In this document: piece by piece, positions 1 through 6,384 of the stretch
How the letters are laid out: every line of letters starts with the position of its first letter
How positions within the stretch are numbered: position 1 is the first letter of the stretch
Source of the DNA: Oscillospiraceae bacterium
Lineage (GTDB): Bacteria > Bacillota > Clostridia > Oscillospirales > Ruminococcaceae
NCBI GenBank assembly: GCA_022792755.1
Contig: JAAWBP010000079.1
Location: forward strand, 1 to 7,232
Direction: 5' to 3'
DNA: 7,232 nucleotides
Notes under the pieces: model-generated
Database searches by the model: none
Seen by the model: only the letters and a program-made list of their open reading frames with translations
Told to the model about the DNA's origin: nothing
Translations under genes and position numbers: made by a program

Positions 1-200
1 ATCTCTGGCTGATTTTTTTCTGTGTGCAGTCGTCCCCGCCGTCGTGAATTGCACATAACACTAACAGGCAGCCGACGCTTCATTTCAGGCAGCAGCTTTT
101 GCCTATGGAGGACTGCTTATAGGTTCACATGGGTCTGCAAGCTTACTCAGACTTGCTCGTTCTGTTAAGATGGCGAGGATGTGGTTTGGATTATCGGCGG
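1..200. other. Non-coding, hairpin-rich stretch of unknown role
   Basis: I see no gene here. It contains several short inverted repeats: TGTGCA/TGCACA (23-28, 50-55), AGGCA/TGCCT (87-91, 100-104), CCTAT/ATAGG (102-106, 119-123) and two mutually exclusive pairs, GTCTG/CAGAC (133-137, 148-152) and GCAAG/CTTGC (137-141, 152-156). CAGGCAGC occurs twice, 21 bp apart (65-72, 86-93). T7 at 13-19 could be the tail of a rightward terminator whose other arm lies outside the window. I do not recognise a known RNA family. Confidence 0.3.
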
Positions 201-204
201 ATAT

Positions 205-247
205 AAAAATCGACAGGCTACGATTTCATTTCGTGAACCTGTCGATT
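205..247 (-). terminator. Candidate leftward intrinsic terminator hairpin
   Basis: AATCGACAGG (208-217) and CCTGTCGATT (238-247) form a perfect 10-bp stem; inside the 20-nt loop ACGA (220-223) and TCGT (231-234) add a second 4-bp stem. Read leftward, the stem runs into TTTTTATAT, a short uridine tract. No such tract exists in the other direction, so it should act on minus-strand transcripts, as the final stop of the uxa operon or the end of the element at 226-411. Confidence 0.5.
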
Positions 248-411
248 AATGCTTCTCTATCCATTCCAAGCAGGGAATCCGCTGGAACGGAATCCCCTGA
301 GCTAAACACATGGGCATACCGCGAAGAGCTTCGCCTCGCCTTACCGTTCTCATAGTCGGAAGGGTTTGCAGAAGCAGTAGTTTTTCTTAAAAAGGCTGTC
401 AGAAGCGCCAG
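226..411 (-). other. Start-less 61-codon open frame, possible dispersed element or gene remnant
   Basis: The frame runs from just after a TAA (plus 412-414) to a TGA at plus 226-228. Its only Met is at codon 50 and it has no ribosome binding site, so it is not a normal gene. The end, SLLGMDREALIDRFTK, resembles, from memory, the tail of many short hypothetical proteins in gut Clostridia. A second frame of the same DNA gives a 35-codon ORF with an ATG (plus 353 down to 246). Several overlapping open frames, an internal GCGAAG-AG-CTTCGC palindrome (321-334), a direct GGAATCC repeat (274-280, 289-295) and the terminal hairpin suggest a repeated non-coding or mobile element instead of two proteins. 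Its identity is not established from this window. Confidence 0.3.
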
Positions 412-469
412 TTATATGAGCCGATTTTAAAAAACGGTAAGTCAGCAGCTTTAACTTGAGTGCTGAGTG

Positions 470-508
470 AAAAAAACGTGACACGCCAGCTTTCCTTATA
501 GCGTTACG
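470..508 (-). terminator. Candidate intrinsic terminator directly after uxaA
   Basis: On the minus strand CGTAACGC (plus 501-508, inside the last uxaA codons) can pair with GTGTCACG (plus 477-484) through seven of eight positions, one of them a G-U wobble and one mismatch. Seven uridines (plus 470-476) follow at once. The loop is about 16 nt. The position, right behind the operon, is ideal, but the stem is imperfect. Confidence 0.35.
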
Positions 509-1977
509 CCGTCTTTAAAGATAGCGAGTTCGTGTTTATCCAGCGCTTCGGCATTTGCTCTTATTTTCCCTGAAGCGAGCTCCAAAATAAAGTCTAAAAA
601 CTCGTCGGCGAGTGCGTCCATCGTCTTGTTTTCCAGCAGAGAGCCTGCGTTAAAGTCGATCCACGACTTTTTCTTTTCCGCAAGTGCGGAGTTGCTGGAA
701 ATCTTGACCGTGGGTATAGGGCAGCCGAACGGCGTCCCTCTTCCTGTGGTAAACAAAATTAGCTGCGCGCCCGATACGGCAAGGGCATTCGCGGCAACCA
801 GATCATTGCCAGGGGCCTGCAAAAGGGAAAGGCCGTTTTTCTTTACCGCTTCACCGTAAGACAAGACGTCTTCCACCGGTGCGGTGCCGCACTTTTGTGT
901 ACAGCCCAGCGATTTGTCCTCTAACGTAGTGATGCCGCCGGCCTTGTTTCCCGGTGAGGGATTTTCATCCACCCTTTCGCCATAGCGCATAAAGTATTGC
1001 TTGAAGCGGTTGATAAGGTCTGCTGTTTGATCGAACTCGGCTTTTGTCCGGCAGCGGTTCATCAATATGGTTTCAGCACCAAACATTTCGGGCACTTCGG
1101 TCAGTACAGCGCTCCCGCCCATGCCGATGATTTTATCGGACAAAGCGCCGAGCAGGGGATTCGCCGTGATACCAGAAAAACCGTCTGATCCGCCGCATTT
1201 CAGTCCGATGATCAGGTCACTTGCAGGACAGTTTTCGCGGCTGTACGCGGAAGCAACCGCGGCGAGTTCTTTGACGATCGCCACACCCTCGCCGATCTCA
1301 TCCTCACAGTCCTGGGCCGTCAGGAACCGGACACGGTTGGCGTCATAGCTGCCGAGCACCTTCTTCAGCTCGTCGATGCTTCCGTTTTCGCAGCCGAGCC
1401 CCACCACCAGAACCGCGGCGGCGTTCGGGTGCCGGATCAGCCCCGCGAGGTATCTGAGGGTCATCTGCATATCGTCGCCAAGCTGTGAACACCCATACGG
1501 ATGGTTGTATGAGTAGATCCCGTCGATCTTCTCCGTCTTGAACTGCTGCGCCTGCGCCTCGATTTCACGCACGATCGAATTCACACAGCCGACGGTGGGG
1601 ATGATCCATATTTCGTTTCGGATCCCCACCTTACCGTCGGGCCGTCTGTATCCCATAAAGGTACGGGGTTCTGCTTTTTCAATCTCCTTAAAGTCGGGAT
1701 GATATTCATATTTCAGTAAACCGCTGAGATTGGATTTGGTATTGTGCGTATGAATGTGCTCTCCCTTTTTTATATCACATCTGGCATGGCCGATCGGATA
1801 GGCGTATTTTATGATATCTTCGCCGCTTGCGATATCCTTCAAAGCGAATTTATGCCCCGCGGGGATATCGTTGTGCAGCTCGATGGTTTCACCGCAGACG
1901 GCAACACGTTCTCCCGCTATGAGGTTCTCCACCGCGACAGCGACGCTGTCATTGGCGTGTATTTTAATGCATTTCAT
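496..1977 (-). CDS. uxaA: Altronate dehydratase (altronate hydrolase), UxaA
   Basis: Dehydrates D-altronate to 2-keto-3-deoxy-D-gluconate, the last step of the galacturonate branch encoded here; cytoplasmic. The 493 residues match the usual length of about 495. An N-terminal SAF-type domain (about 1-90, with PAGHKFALKDI at 39-49 and GEHIHTHN at 72-79) precedes the large UxaA/GarD-type catalytic domain. Family blocks visible are GYRRPDGKVGIRN (109-121), HPYGCSQLGDD (159-169), GLGCEN (193-198), LKCGGSDGFSG (259-269), KSLGCTQKCGTAPVEDV (355-371) and GRGTPFGCPIPT (412-423). The conserved Cys and His residues fit the iron-dependent enzymes of this family. The start ATG shares its A with the uxaB stop (TGATG), so translation is probably coupled; a GAGG motif lies 10 nt upstream inside uxaB. 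It is the last gene of the operon. Galactarate dehydratase (GarD) is related, but the uxaB and uxaC neighbours favour altronate. Confidence 0.96.
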   Translation of the reverse strand: MKCIKIHANDSVAVAVENLIAGERVAVCGETIELHNDIPAGHKFALKDIASGEDIIKYAYPIGHARCDIKKGEHIHTHNTKSNLSGLLKYEYHPDFKEIEKAEPRTFMGYRRPDGKVGIRNEIWIIPTVGCVNSIVREIEAQAQQFKTEKIDGIYSYNHPYGCSQLGDDMQMTLRYLAGLIRHPNAAAVLVVGLGCENGSIDELKKVLGSYDANRVRFLTAQDCEDEIGEGVAIVKELAAVASAYSRENCPASDLIIGLKCGGSDGFSGITANPLLGALSDKIIGMGGSAVLTEVPEMFGAETILMNRCRTKAEFDQTADLINRFKQYFMRYGERVDENPSPGNKAGGITTLEDKSLGCTQKCGTAPVEDVLSYGEAVKKNGLSLLQAPGNDLVAANALAVSGAQLILFTTGRGTPFGCPIPTVKISSNSALAEKKKSWIDFNAGSLLENKTMDALADEFLDFILELASGKIRANAEALDKHELAIFKDGVTL

Positions 1978-3425
1978 CAGCGCAAAACCTCATGGAGCGC
2001 CTCGGTAATGTCGTTGCGGATTTTATGATACCAATACGAGACTGTATCCACAAAGCTGTTGTATGCGGTCAGGTCTTCGCCCCAGAAATCCAGATTTGCA
2101 CAGGCTTTTTTGATAAAATCCGCACTCGTGCTGTTCTCGGCAAAGAACTCGAGCACCGCTCTGTCATCGTGAATCACATATTCATCGCCGTTTGCCCTTT
2201 TCGCATATAGGCCATCCGCACGCAGATCGCTCGACGAATAGAACGCCAAAAGCGCTGCAAACGAAAAGGTGATCAGCTTCGGCAGTTTACCGGCACTTGC
2301 ACAGCAGTCCTTAAAGGACGGCAACACCCGCGCTTTCCACTTGGAGATGGAATTCAACGAGATCGACAGCAGCGCGTGGTCGATAAATGGGTTTTCAAAG
2401 CGCTCGAATACCGAATTGGCGAAGTTCTTCACCTTGTCTAAGGGCAGCTTGACTTGCGGTACGATCTCCTCCAAAACAACTCGATGGATGAAATCAGACA
2501 TCACGGGATCGCTCATACAATCTCTGACAATGTCCAAGCCGTAGAGATAGCCGGCAAGCACCGACGAGGTATGCGCGCCGTTGAGCACTCTTACCTTGCG
2601 TTCGCGATAAGGCTTGAGATGATCGGTAAAGACGACCGGCAGCCCGATCTGATCCAGCGGCAGTTCGGCGCGGATATCCCGGTCGCTCTCGATGACCCAA
2701 AGGGCAAACGGCTCGCCGATATCGACAAGCTGATCCTCATAGCCGAGTTCTTTACAGACGCTTTCCGCCTCGCCCTTGGGATATCCCGTGACGATTCTGT
2801 CGACCAGTGTTGAACAGAAGATGTTGTTTTCTGTAACCCAGCTTTTAAATCCGCCGGGCAGCTGCCATATGTCGGCAAGCGCCAGCACACACTCTTTCAG
2901 CTTGCCGCCGTTGTTCTCGATCAGCTCGACGGGGAGGAGGATCAGCCCCTTATCCTCCGCGCCGTGAAATGCGGTGTACCGTTCATAGAGAAATTTCGTC
3001 AGCTTGCCCGGATATGTAGCAGGAAGCCCGTCAAAATGATCGTTTCGATCCAGCACGATGCCCGCCTCGGTCGTGTTCGAAATGACAAAGCGGAGGGAGT
3101 CCAAATGGGCAAGCGCCATAAACGCTTCATAATCGTCCGCACAATCGAGCGCCTGGGAAACGGATGTTATGATTCGGCTGTCATTTACGATCTCGCCGTT
3201 TTCTTTGCCGCGAAGCAGGACGGTATAAAGGTTATCCTGCTCGCGGAACGCATCGAGGCTGCCGGATGAGATGGGCTTTACCACGGCGATGCTGCCGTCG
3301 AAAATACCTTTTTCATTGGCAATATCGAGCATATAGTCCACAAAAGCGCGCAGAAAGTTTCCTTCTCCGAACTGCACCGCTTTTATGGGACGTTCGGCTT
3401 TGACTGCTTGATCTTTGATCGTCAT
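1977..3425 (-). CDS. uxaB: Tagaturonate reductase (altronate oxidoreductase), UxaB
   Basis: Reduces D-tagaturonate to D-altronate with NADH; cytoplasmic. The 482 residues are close to the 483 of the E. coli protein. It belongs to the polyol-specific long-chain (mannitol) dehydrogenase family. The N-terminal Rossmann part carries QFGEGNFLRAF (18-28), the family's GxGxFxRAH/F nucleotide-binding signature, then ISNTTEAGI (115-123), PVELIENNG (165-173) and STLVDRIVTGYP (205-216). KVRVLNGAHTSS (277-288) gives the Lys277-x4-Asn282-x2-His285 spacing of the catalytic Lys, Asn and His of mannitol dehydrogenases. Fructuronate reductase (UxuB) and mannitol dehydrogenase are relatives; the NTTEAGI block and the adjacent uxaA make tagaturonate the better call. 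The gene starts 9 nt after uxaC. Its ribosome binding site, TGAGGTG (plus 3431-3437), contains the uxaC stop codon, and its own stop overlaps the uxaA start. Confidence 0.95.
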   Translation of the reverse strand: MTIKDQAVKAERPIKAVQFGEGNFLRAFVDYMLDIANEKGIFDGSIAVVKPISSGSLDAFREQDNLYTVLLRGKENGEIVNDSRIITSVSQALDCADDYEAFMALAHLDSLRFVISNTTEAGIVLDRNDHFDGLPATYPGKLTKFLYERYTAFHGAEDKGLILLPVELIENNGGKLKECVLALADIWQLPGGFKSWVTENNIFCSTLVDRIVTGYPKGEAESVCKELGYEDQLVDIGEPFALWVIESDRDIRAELPLDQIGLPVVFTDHLKPYRERKVRVLNGAHTSSVLAGYLYGLDIVRDCMSDPVMSDFIHRVVLEEIVPQVKLPLDKVKNFANSVFERFENPFIDHALLSISLNSISKWKARVLPSFKDCCASAGKLPKLITFSFAALLAFYSSSDLRADGLYAKRANGDEYVIHDDRAVLEFFAENSTSADFIKKACANLDFWGEDLTAYNSFVDTVSYWYHKIRNDITEALHEVLR

Positions 3426-3434
3426 CGTGTCACC

Positions 3435-4832
3435 TCAAATACCGAAATATCGTTTCGCGTTGTGAAAGCACAGATCTTCAATCATCTTGCCCAGCCGCTT
3501 TTCATCGTTTGGATACTCGCCTTCTTCCACCCACTCGCCGATCAGACTGCAGAGGATCCGCCTAAAATACTCATGACGGGTGTAGGACAAGAAGCTTCTT
3601 GAATCGGTCAGCATGCCGATAAAATTGCCGAGCAGCGACAGGTTCGCCAGCGATTTGACCTGTGCTTCCATCCCTGAACGGGTGTCGTTAAACCACCACG
3701 CCGCGCCGTGCTGGAGTTTGCCCGCGGTTTCAGTGCCCTGGAAACAGCCGATAATCGTGTCAAGGAGCTCATTATCCTGCGGGTTGAGGGAATACAGAAT
3801 CGTTTTAGGCAGAGCGTTCTGCCGCTCCAACGCGTCCAGAAAGCCCACGATATTTTCGCCGCAGTTTTTGGTGGAAATGCAGTCGAAACCGGTGTCAGGG
3901 CCAAGGCGGTCAAACATATTGGCATTGGTATTTCTCTGCGCGCCGTAATGCAGCTGCATCACGATGCCGCGCTTTGCATATTCCTTGCCCAAATGGAGCA
4001 TAATGGCCGTCTTATATCGGTCCGCCTCTTCCTGCGGCACAGTGCCGCCGTTCATCACGGTTTGGAAGATTTTTTCCACCGCAGCGTCGGCAGCGGGAGA
4101 ATAGACAACATAGTCGAGGCCGTGATCCGTTGCACGGCAGCCGAGCTCACAGAAGAAATCGAGGCGGTTGGACAGCGCCTTTTTCACGTCTTCGATGCCG
4201 TTGATCTCGATGCCTGCGGCAGCGGAAAGCTTGATGATGTATTCTGCAAAGCCCGCCTTTTCGATATTCACCGCCTTATCAGGGCGGAAGGAGGGGAGCA
4301 CGGCCACAGGAAAGCTTTGATCCTCGCGGAGCTTGATGTGCCACTCCAGGCTGTCAATGGGGTCGTCGGTCGTCCCGATCATTTTGACATTCGATTTTTT
4401 AATGAGGTTTCTCACCGTCATGTCCGGCTGCTGTAACCTTTTATTGCACAGCGCATAAACCTCGGCGGCGGTGTCTTCGTCTAAAATGCCGTCGTAATCG
4501 AAATAGCGCTTCAGTTCCAGGTGTGTCCAATGGTACATGGGATTCCCGATGGCTTTCGGAAGCATTGCGGCAAAATGCTTGAACTTCACAAAGGGGTCGG
4601 CATCGCCTGTGATCTCATCTTCGCTTATGCCGTCGCTGCGGATCAGGCGCCACTTATAATGGTCGCCGCCGAGCCAGATCTGTGTGATATTGTCGAACTT
4701 TCTGTCTTCGTAGATATCCTGCGGGCTGATATGGCAGTGGTAATCGATAATCGGCATCTTTTCGGCGTACCTGTGATACAAGAGCCTTGCCGTCTCATTC
4801 TTTAACATGAAATTGTCAGTGATGATTCCCAT
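3435..4832 (-). CDS. uxaC: Uronate isomerase (glucuronate/galacturonate isomerase), UxaC
   Basis: Interconverts D-galacturonate and D-tagaturonate, and D-glucuronate and D-fructuronate; cytoplasmic, first step after the free uronate. The 465 residues match the family (about 470). It is an amidohydrolase-superfamily TIM barrel: the metal-binding HxH is in DYHCHISPQDIYED (30-43, His32 and His34). Other uronate-isomerase blocks are WLGGDHYKWRLIRSDG (53-68), TTDDP (154-158), QLHYGAQRN (293-301), WWFNDTRSGM (379-388) and TDSRSFLSYTRHEYFRR (409-425). The start ATG is preceded at 9 nt by AAGGAG (plus 4842-4847), immediately after the stop of the GH4 gene, with a 15-nt gap between the genes. Because the next two genes are galacturonate-branch enzymes and not uxuA/uxuB, the relevant substrate here is most likely galacturonate. 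Confidence 0.97.
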   Translation of the reverse strand: MGIITDNFMLKNETARLLYHRYAEKMPIIDYHCHISPQDIYEDRKFDNITQIWLGGDHYKWRLIRSDGISEDEITGDADPFVKFKHFAAMLPKAIGNPMYHWTHLELKRYFDYDGILDEDTAAEVYALCNKRLQQPDMTVRNLIKKSNVKMIGTTDDPIDSLEWHIKLREDQSFPVAVLPSFRPDKAVNIEKAGFAEYIIKLSAAAGIEINGIEDVKKALSNRLDFFCELGCRATDHGLDYVVYSPAADAAVEKIFQTVMNGGTVPQEEADRYKTAIMLHLGKEYAKRGIVMQLHYGAQRNTNANMFDRLGPDTGFDCISTKNCGENIVGFLDALERQNALPKTILYSLNPQDNELLDTIIGCFQGTETAGKLQHGAAWWFNDTRSGMEAQVKSLANLSLLGNFIGMLTDSRSFLSYTRHEYFRRILCSLIGEWVEEGEYPNDEKRLGKMIEDLCFHNAKRYFGI

Positions 4833-4847
4833 TCGAACCCTCTCCTT

Positions 4848-6233
4848 TTATGAAAAATACATTGTCAGATATTTCTTGGTATTCTCACACATGGAATCAA
4901 ACAGCTTTTTCGCATCCTCTAAGCCGCACGTCACCAGTGGGTCATTGGCAAATGCGGTAAATATTTTGTCGAGGTCGCGTTCGGCGATCCCTTTGCTGAC
5001 AAGCTCCTGTTCCGTGCAGATTCGAGAGATCAAAGGATAAATCTCGTCTGGGATCGGCCCCGCAAGAACCGGCGTCAAGGAATTCGCACGGAATACGGCA
5101 TTGCCCTCCACCACGGCGCCGATCGGCAGATTGGGGATCTGCCCCAGATTCGGAATGTTTACATTCGTCACCAATTCTGTCAGCCCCAGCAGCGCCCTGA
5201 TCTGGTCAACGCCTTCTTCTCCGGTGCCGTTGATTTTTACAGCTTCTTCTCCGCTGACTAACTTCCGGCTTCTTTCCAGACGGTTTTTCAAATCCGTTCT
5301 CCGCCATGCAACGTCGGTTAAGCTGAACTTCATTTCCCTGACTCGATCCGGATTTTCCAGGTACCATTTTCCCTCGCAAAATTCGGCCAGATGCCTGTCG
5401 CCGGCTGCCGCAATGTAACCAAATTTAAGGAACAGGTCGATCTTTACCTTTTCTGCGGAGGAAAAAACGCTGTTCATCCAGTTGGTGTCAACCTGGCCGT
5501 AGCCGTCTTTATACTTTTTGCAGAATTCTCTGTAATAGGGGAAAAGGTCAATATTTCTATAGGCGGCTTTCGTAAGCCAGGTAAAGTGGTTTACCCCGAC
5601 CGGGTTGACCTTGATCTCATGCCGGTCGACGTTCTCTGCCCCAAGCATTTCTTCAACCATTTTGCACAAAAACCGCTGTGTTCCAAAGACCTCGTGGCAG
5701 CAGCCAAACGCTTTGATTCCAGGGAATACGCGATAGAGCGTCTTTACACAGAGCGTCATCGGGTTCGTATAGTTGATAACCCATGCGTTCGGTGCATACT
5801 TTTTTATATTTTCTGCAATCTCTTCAAACATCGGAACAGTGCGCATTGCACGGACAATGCCTCCGGGGCCCGACGTGTCTCCTACCGACTGATAGATTCC
5901 ATACTTCTCCGGTTCGTGCACGTCGGAGGCCATTTCGTCAAACGTTCCGGGTAAAATGGAAATGACGACAAAATCAGCGCCGGTAAGCGCTTCTTTCAGG
6001 CTTTTTGCCGCGCTGTATTTCCACTGCGACTTTGCGCCTTCTGCGTCATTGAATTTGTTCCCTATAATCACGTTATTCTCCGCCGCCGTTAGATCAATAT
6101 CGTATAAAGACACTTCTCCCGAAATGTCGTCAGCGGAGGCTAAGTCGCTCATGAGCCCCCACGCCCAGCCTCTCGAACCACCGCCTATATACGCGATTTT
6201 GAGGTTTTCGACCTTGTTTTTCTCGTATTTCAT
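4848..6233 (-). CDS. GH4 NAD+/Mn2+-dependent alpha-galacturonidase (LplD-like)
   Basis: Glycoside hydrolase family 4 enzyme, probably cleaving terminal alpha-linked galacturonate from short oligogalacturonides in the cytoplasm; no signal peptide is visible. GH4 enzymes use NAD+ and a divalent metal in an oxidation-elimination mechanism. In the 461 residues I see the NAD-binding loop IGGGSRGWAWGL (16-27), the acidic end of strand 2 at LYDID (43-47), NYTNPMT (154-160), the family metal cysteine in CCHEVFG (178-184, Cys179), the metal histidine in GVNHFTW (213-219, His216) and GDRHLAEF (278-285). The four residues from the metal Cys vary with GH4 specificity; CHEV is, from memory, the form in Bacillus LplD alpha-galacturonidase (about 446 residues). 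Alpha-glucuronidase is the main alternative, but uxaCBA downstream points to galacturonate. First gene of the operon; AAGGAG (plus 6242-6247) sits 8 nt before the ATG. Confidence 0.88.
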   Translation of the reverse strand: MKYEKNKVENLKIAYIGGGSRGWAWGLMSDLASADDISGEVSLYDIDLTAAENNVIIGNKFNDAEGAKSQWKYSAAKSLKEALTGADFVVISILPGTFDEMASDVHEPEKYGIYQSVGDTSGPGGIVRAMRTVPMFEEIAENIKKYAPNAWVINYTNPMTLCVKTLYRVFPGIKAFGCCHEVFGTQRFLCKMVEEMLGAENVDRHEIKVNPVGVNHFTWLTKAAYRNIDLFPYYREFCKKYKDGYGQVDTNWMNSVFSSAEKVKIDLFLKFGYIAAAGDRHLAEFCEGKWYLENPDRVREMKFSLTDVAWRRTDLKNRLERSRKLVSGEEAVKINGTGEEGVDQIRALLGLTELVTNVNIPNLGQIPNLPIGAVVEGNAVFRANSLTPVLAGPIPDEIYPLISRICTEQELVSKGIAERDLDKIFTAFANDPLVTCGLEDAKKLFDSMCENTKKYLTMYFS

Positions 6234-6269
6234 ATTGTCCGCTCCTTTTGATCCTTATTTGAACTTAGT

Positions 6270-6296
6270 ATCATCTTAGATGATTATCTTGATGAT
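6270..6296. promoter_or_regulatory. Tandem imperfect 15-bp repeats, candidate regulator sites
   Basis: ATCATCTTAGATGAT (6270-6284) is a palindrome with 7-bp arms and one central base. It is followed, overlapping by two bases, by ATTATCTTGATGAT (6283-6296), the same sequence with one base lost and one changed. The core ATCTTGAT of the second copy recurs exactly at 6329-6336, 43 bp away, about four helical turns. Such same-face repeats suit a dimeric AraC-family protein and possible looping. Confidence 0.4.
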
Positions 6297-6299
6297 TTC

Positions 6300-6328
6300 C
6301 TTATGTTTTTTGACCTATTTGACATCAA
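6300..6328 (-). promoter_or_regulatory. Candidate promoter of the GH4-uxaCBA operon
   Basis: Read on the minus strand, TTGATG (plus 6323-6328) and CATAAG (plus 6300-6305) are 17 bp apart, each matching 4 of 6 consensus bases. The leader would be about 60 nt. An alternative -10 is GATAAT (plus 6283-6288), which has no -35 box and would need an activator. Both are weak, as expected for a regulated promoter, and I cannot choose between them from sequence. Confidence 0.3.
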
Positions 6329-6330
6329 AT
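6317..6330. promoter_or_regulatory. Inverted repeat, candidate operator
   Basis: ATTTGA-CA-TCAAAT has perfect 6-bp arms around a 2-bp centre. It overlaps the -35 region of the candidate operon promoter and abuts the -35 box of the regulator promoter, so a protein bound here could affect both directions. Which protein binds is unknown; AraC proteins usually bind direct repeats, so a second regulator is possible. Confidence 0.4.
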
Positions 6331-6331
6331 C

Positions 6332-6360
6332 TTGATTTTTGTGACAACGCAATGTACAAT
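6332..6360 (+). promoter_or_regulatory. Candidate sigma-A promoter of the AraC-type gene
   Basis: TTGATT (6332-6337, 4 of 6 consensus) and TACAAT (6355-6360, 5 of 6) are separated by exactly 17 bp. Transcription would start near 6367, giving a very short leader that begins just before the ribosome binding site. Its -35 box lies inside a repeated ATCTTGAT motif (6329-6336), so self-regulation is plausible. Identified by eye only. Confidence 0.5.
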
Positions 6361-6370
6361 TACAAATATA

Positions 6371-6377
6371 AAGGGGG
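6371..6377 (+). promoter_or_regulatory. Ribosome binding site that fixes the TTG start of the AraC-type gene
   Basis: AAGGGGG lies 7 nt upstream of the TTG at 6385, ideal Gram-positive spacing. Neither upstream in-frame ATG (6280, 6352) has a comparable purine-rich sequence in front of it. The site therefore decides the start. Confidence 0.8.
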
Positions 6378-6384
6378 CGATTTT

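Noticed and set aside
246..353. 35-codon minus-strand ORF with an ATG at plus 353
   Set aside because: No ribosome binding site, and it overlaps another open frame in the same strand. Treated as part of the possible dispersed element, not as a gene.
170..355. 61-codon rightward ORF
   Set aside because: It runs across the perfect hairpin at 208-247, has no ribosome binding site and resembles no protein family. It is the opposite strand of the element at 226-411.
476..485. CGTGTCACG palindrome as a hairpin on its own
   Set aside because: Its 1-nt centre cannot form an RNA loop. Pairing of GTGTCACG with the end of uxaA is the only sensible fold.
2454..2813. 119-codon rightward ORF opposite uxaB
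   Set aside because: Shadow of uxaB with no domain or ribosome binding site.
3608..3925. 105-codon minus-strand ORF in another frame of uxaC
   Set aside because: The uxaC frame is intact through this region with its conserved blocks, so there is no frameshift and no second gene.
3708..4436. 242-codon rightward ORF opposite uxaC
   Set aside because: It lies wholly inside uxaC, whose motifs are unambiguous, and has no plausible start signal. Long antisense frames are common opposite codon-biased genes.
5391..5954. 187-codon rightward ORF opposite the GH4 gene
   Set aside because: Its product shows no domain, and the GH4 motifs on the other strand explain the conservation.
6319..6347. TTGACA at 6319-6324 as the -35 box of the regulator promoter
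   Set aside because: At 17 bp the corresponding -10 would be TGACAA, only two matches. TTGATT/TACAAT downstream is much better spaced and matched.
6234..6384. Catabolite-responsive element (cre)
   Set aside because: I looked for a TGWAANCGNTNWCA-like sequence between the divergent genes and saw no acceptable match on either strand.
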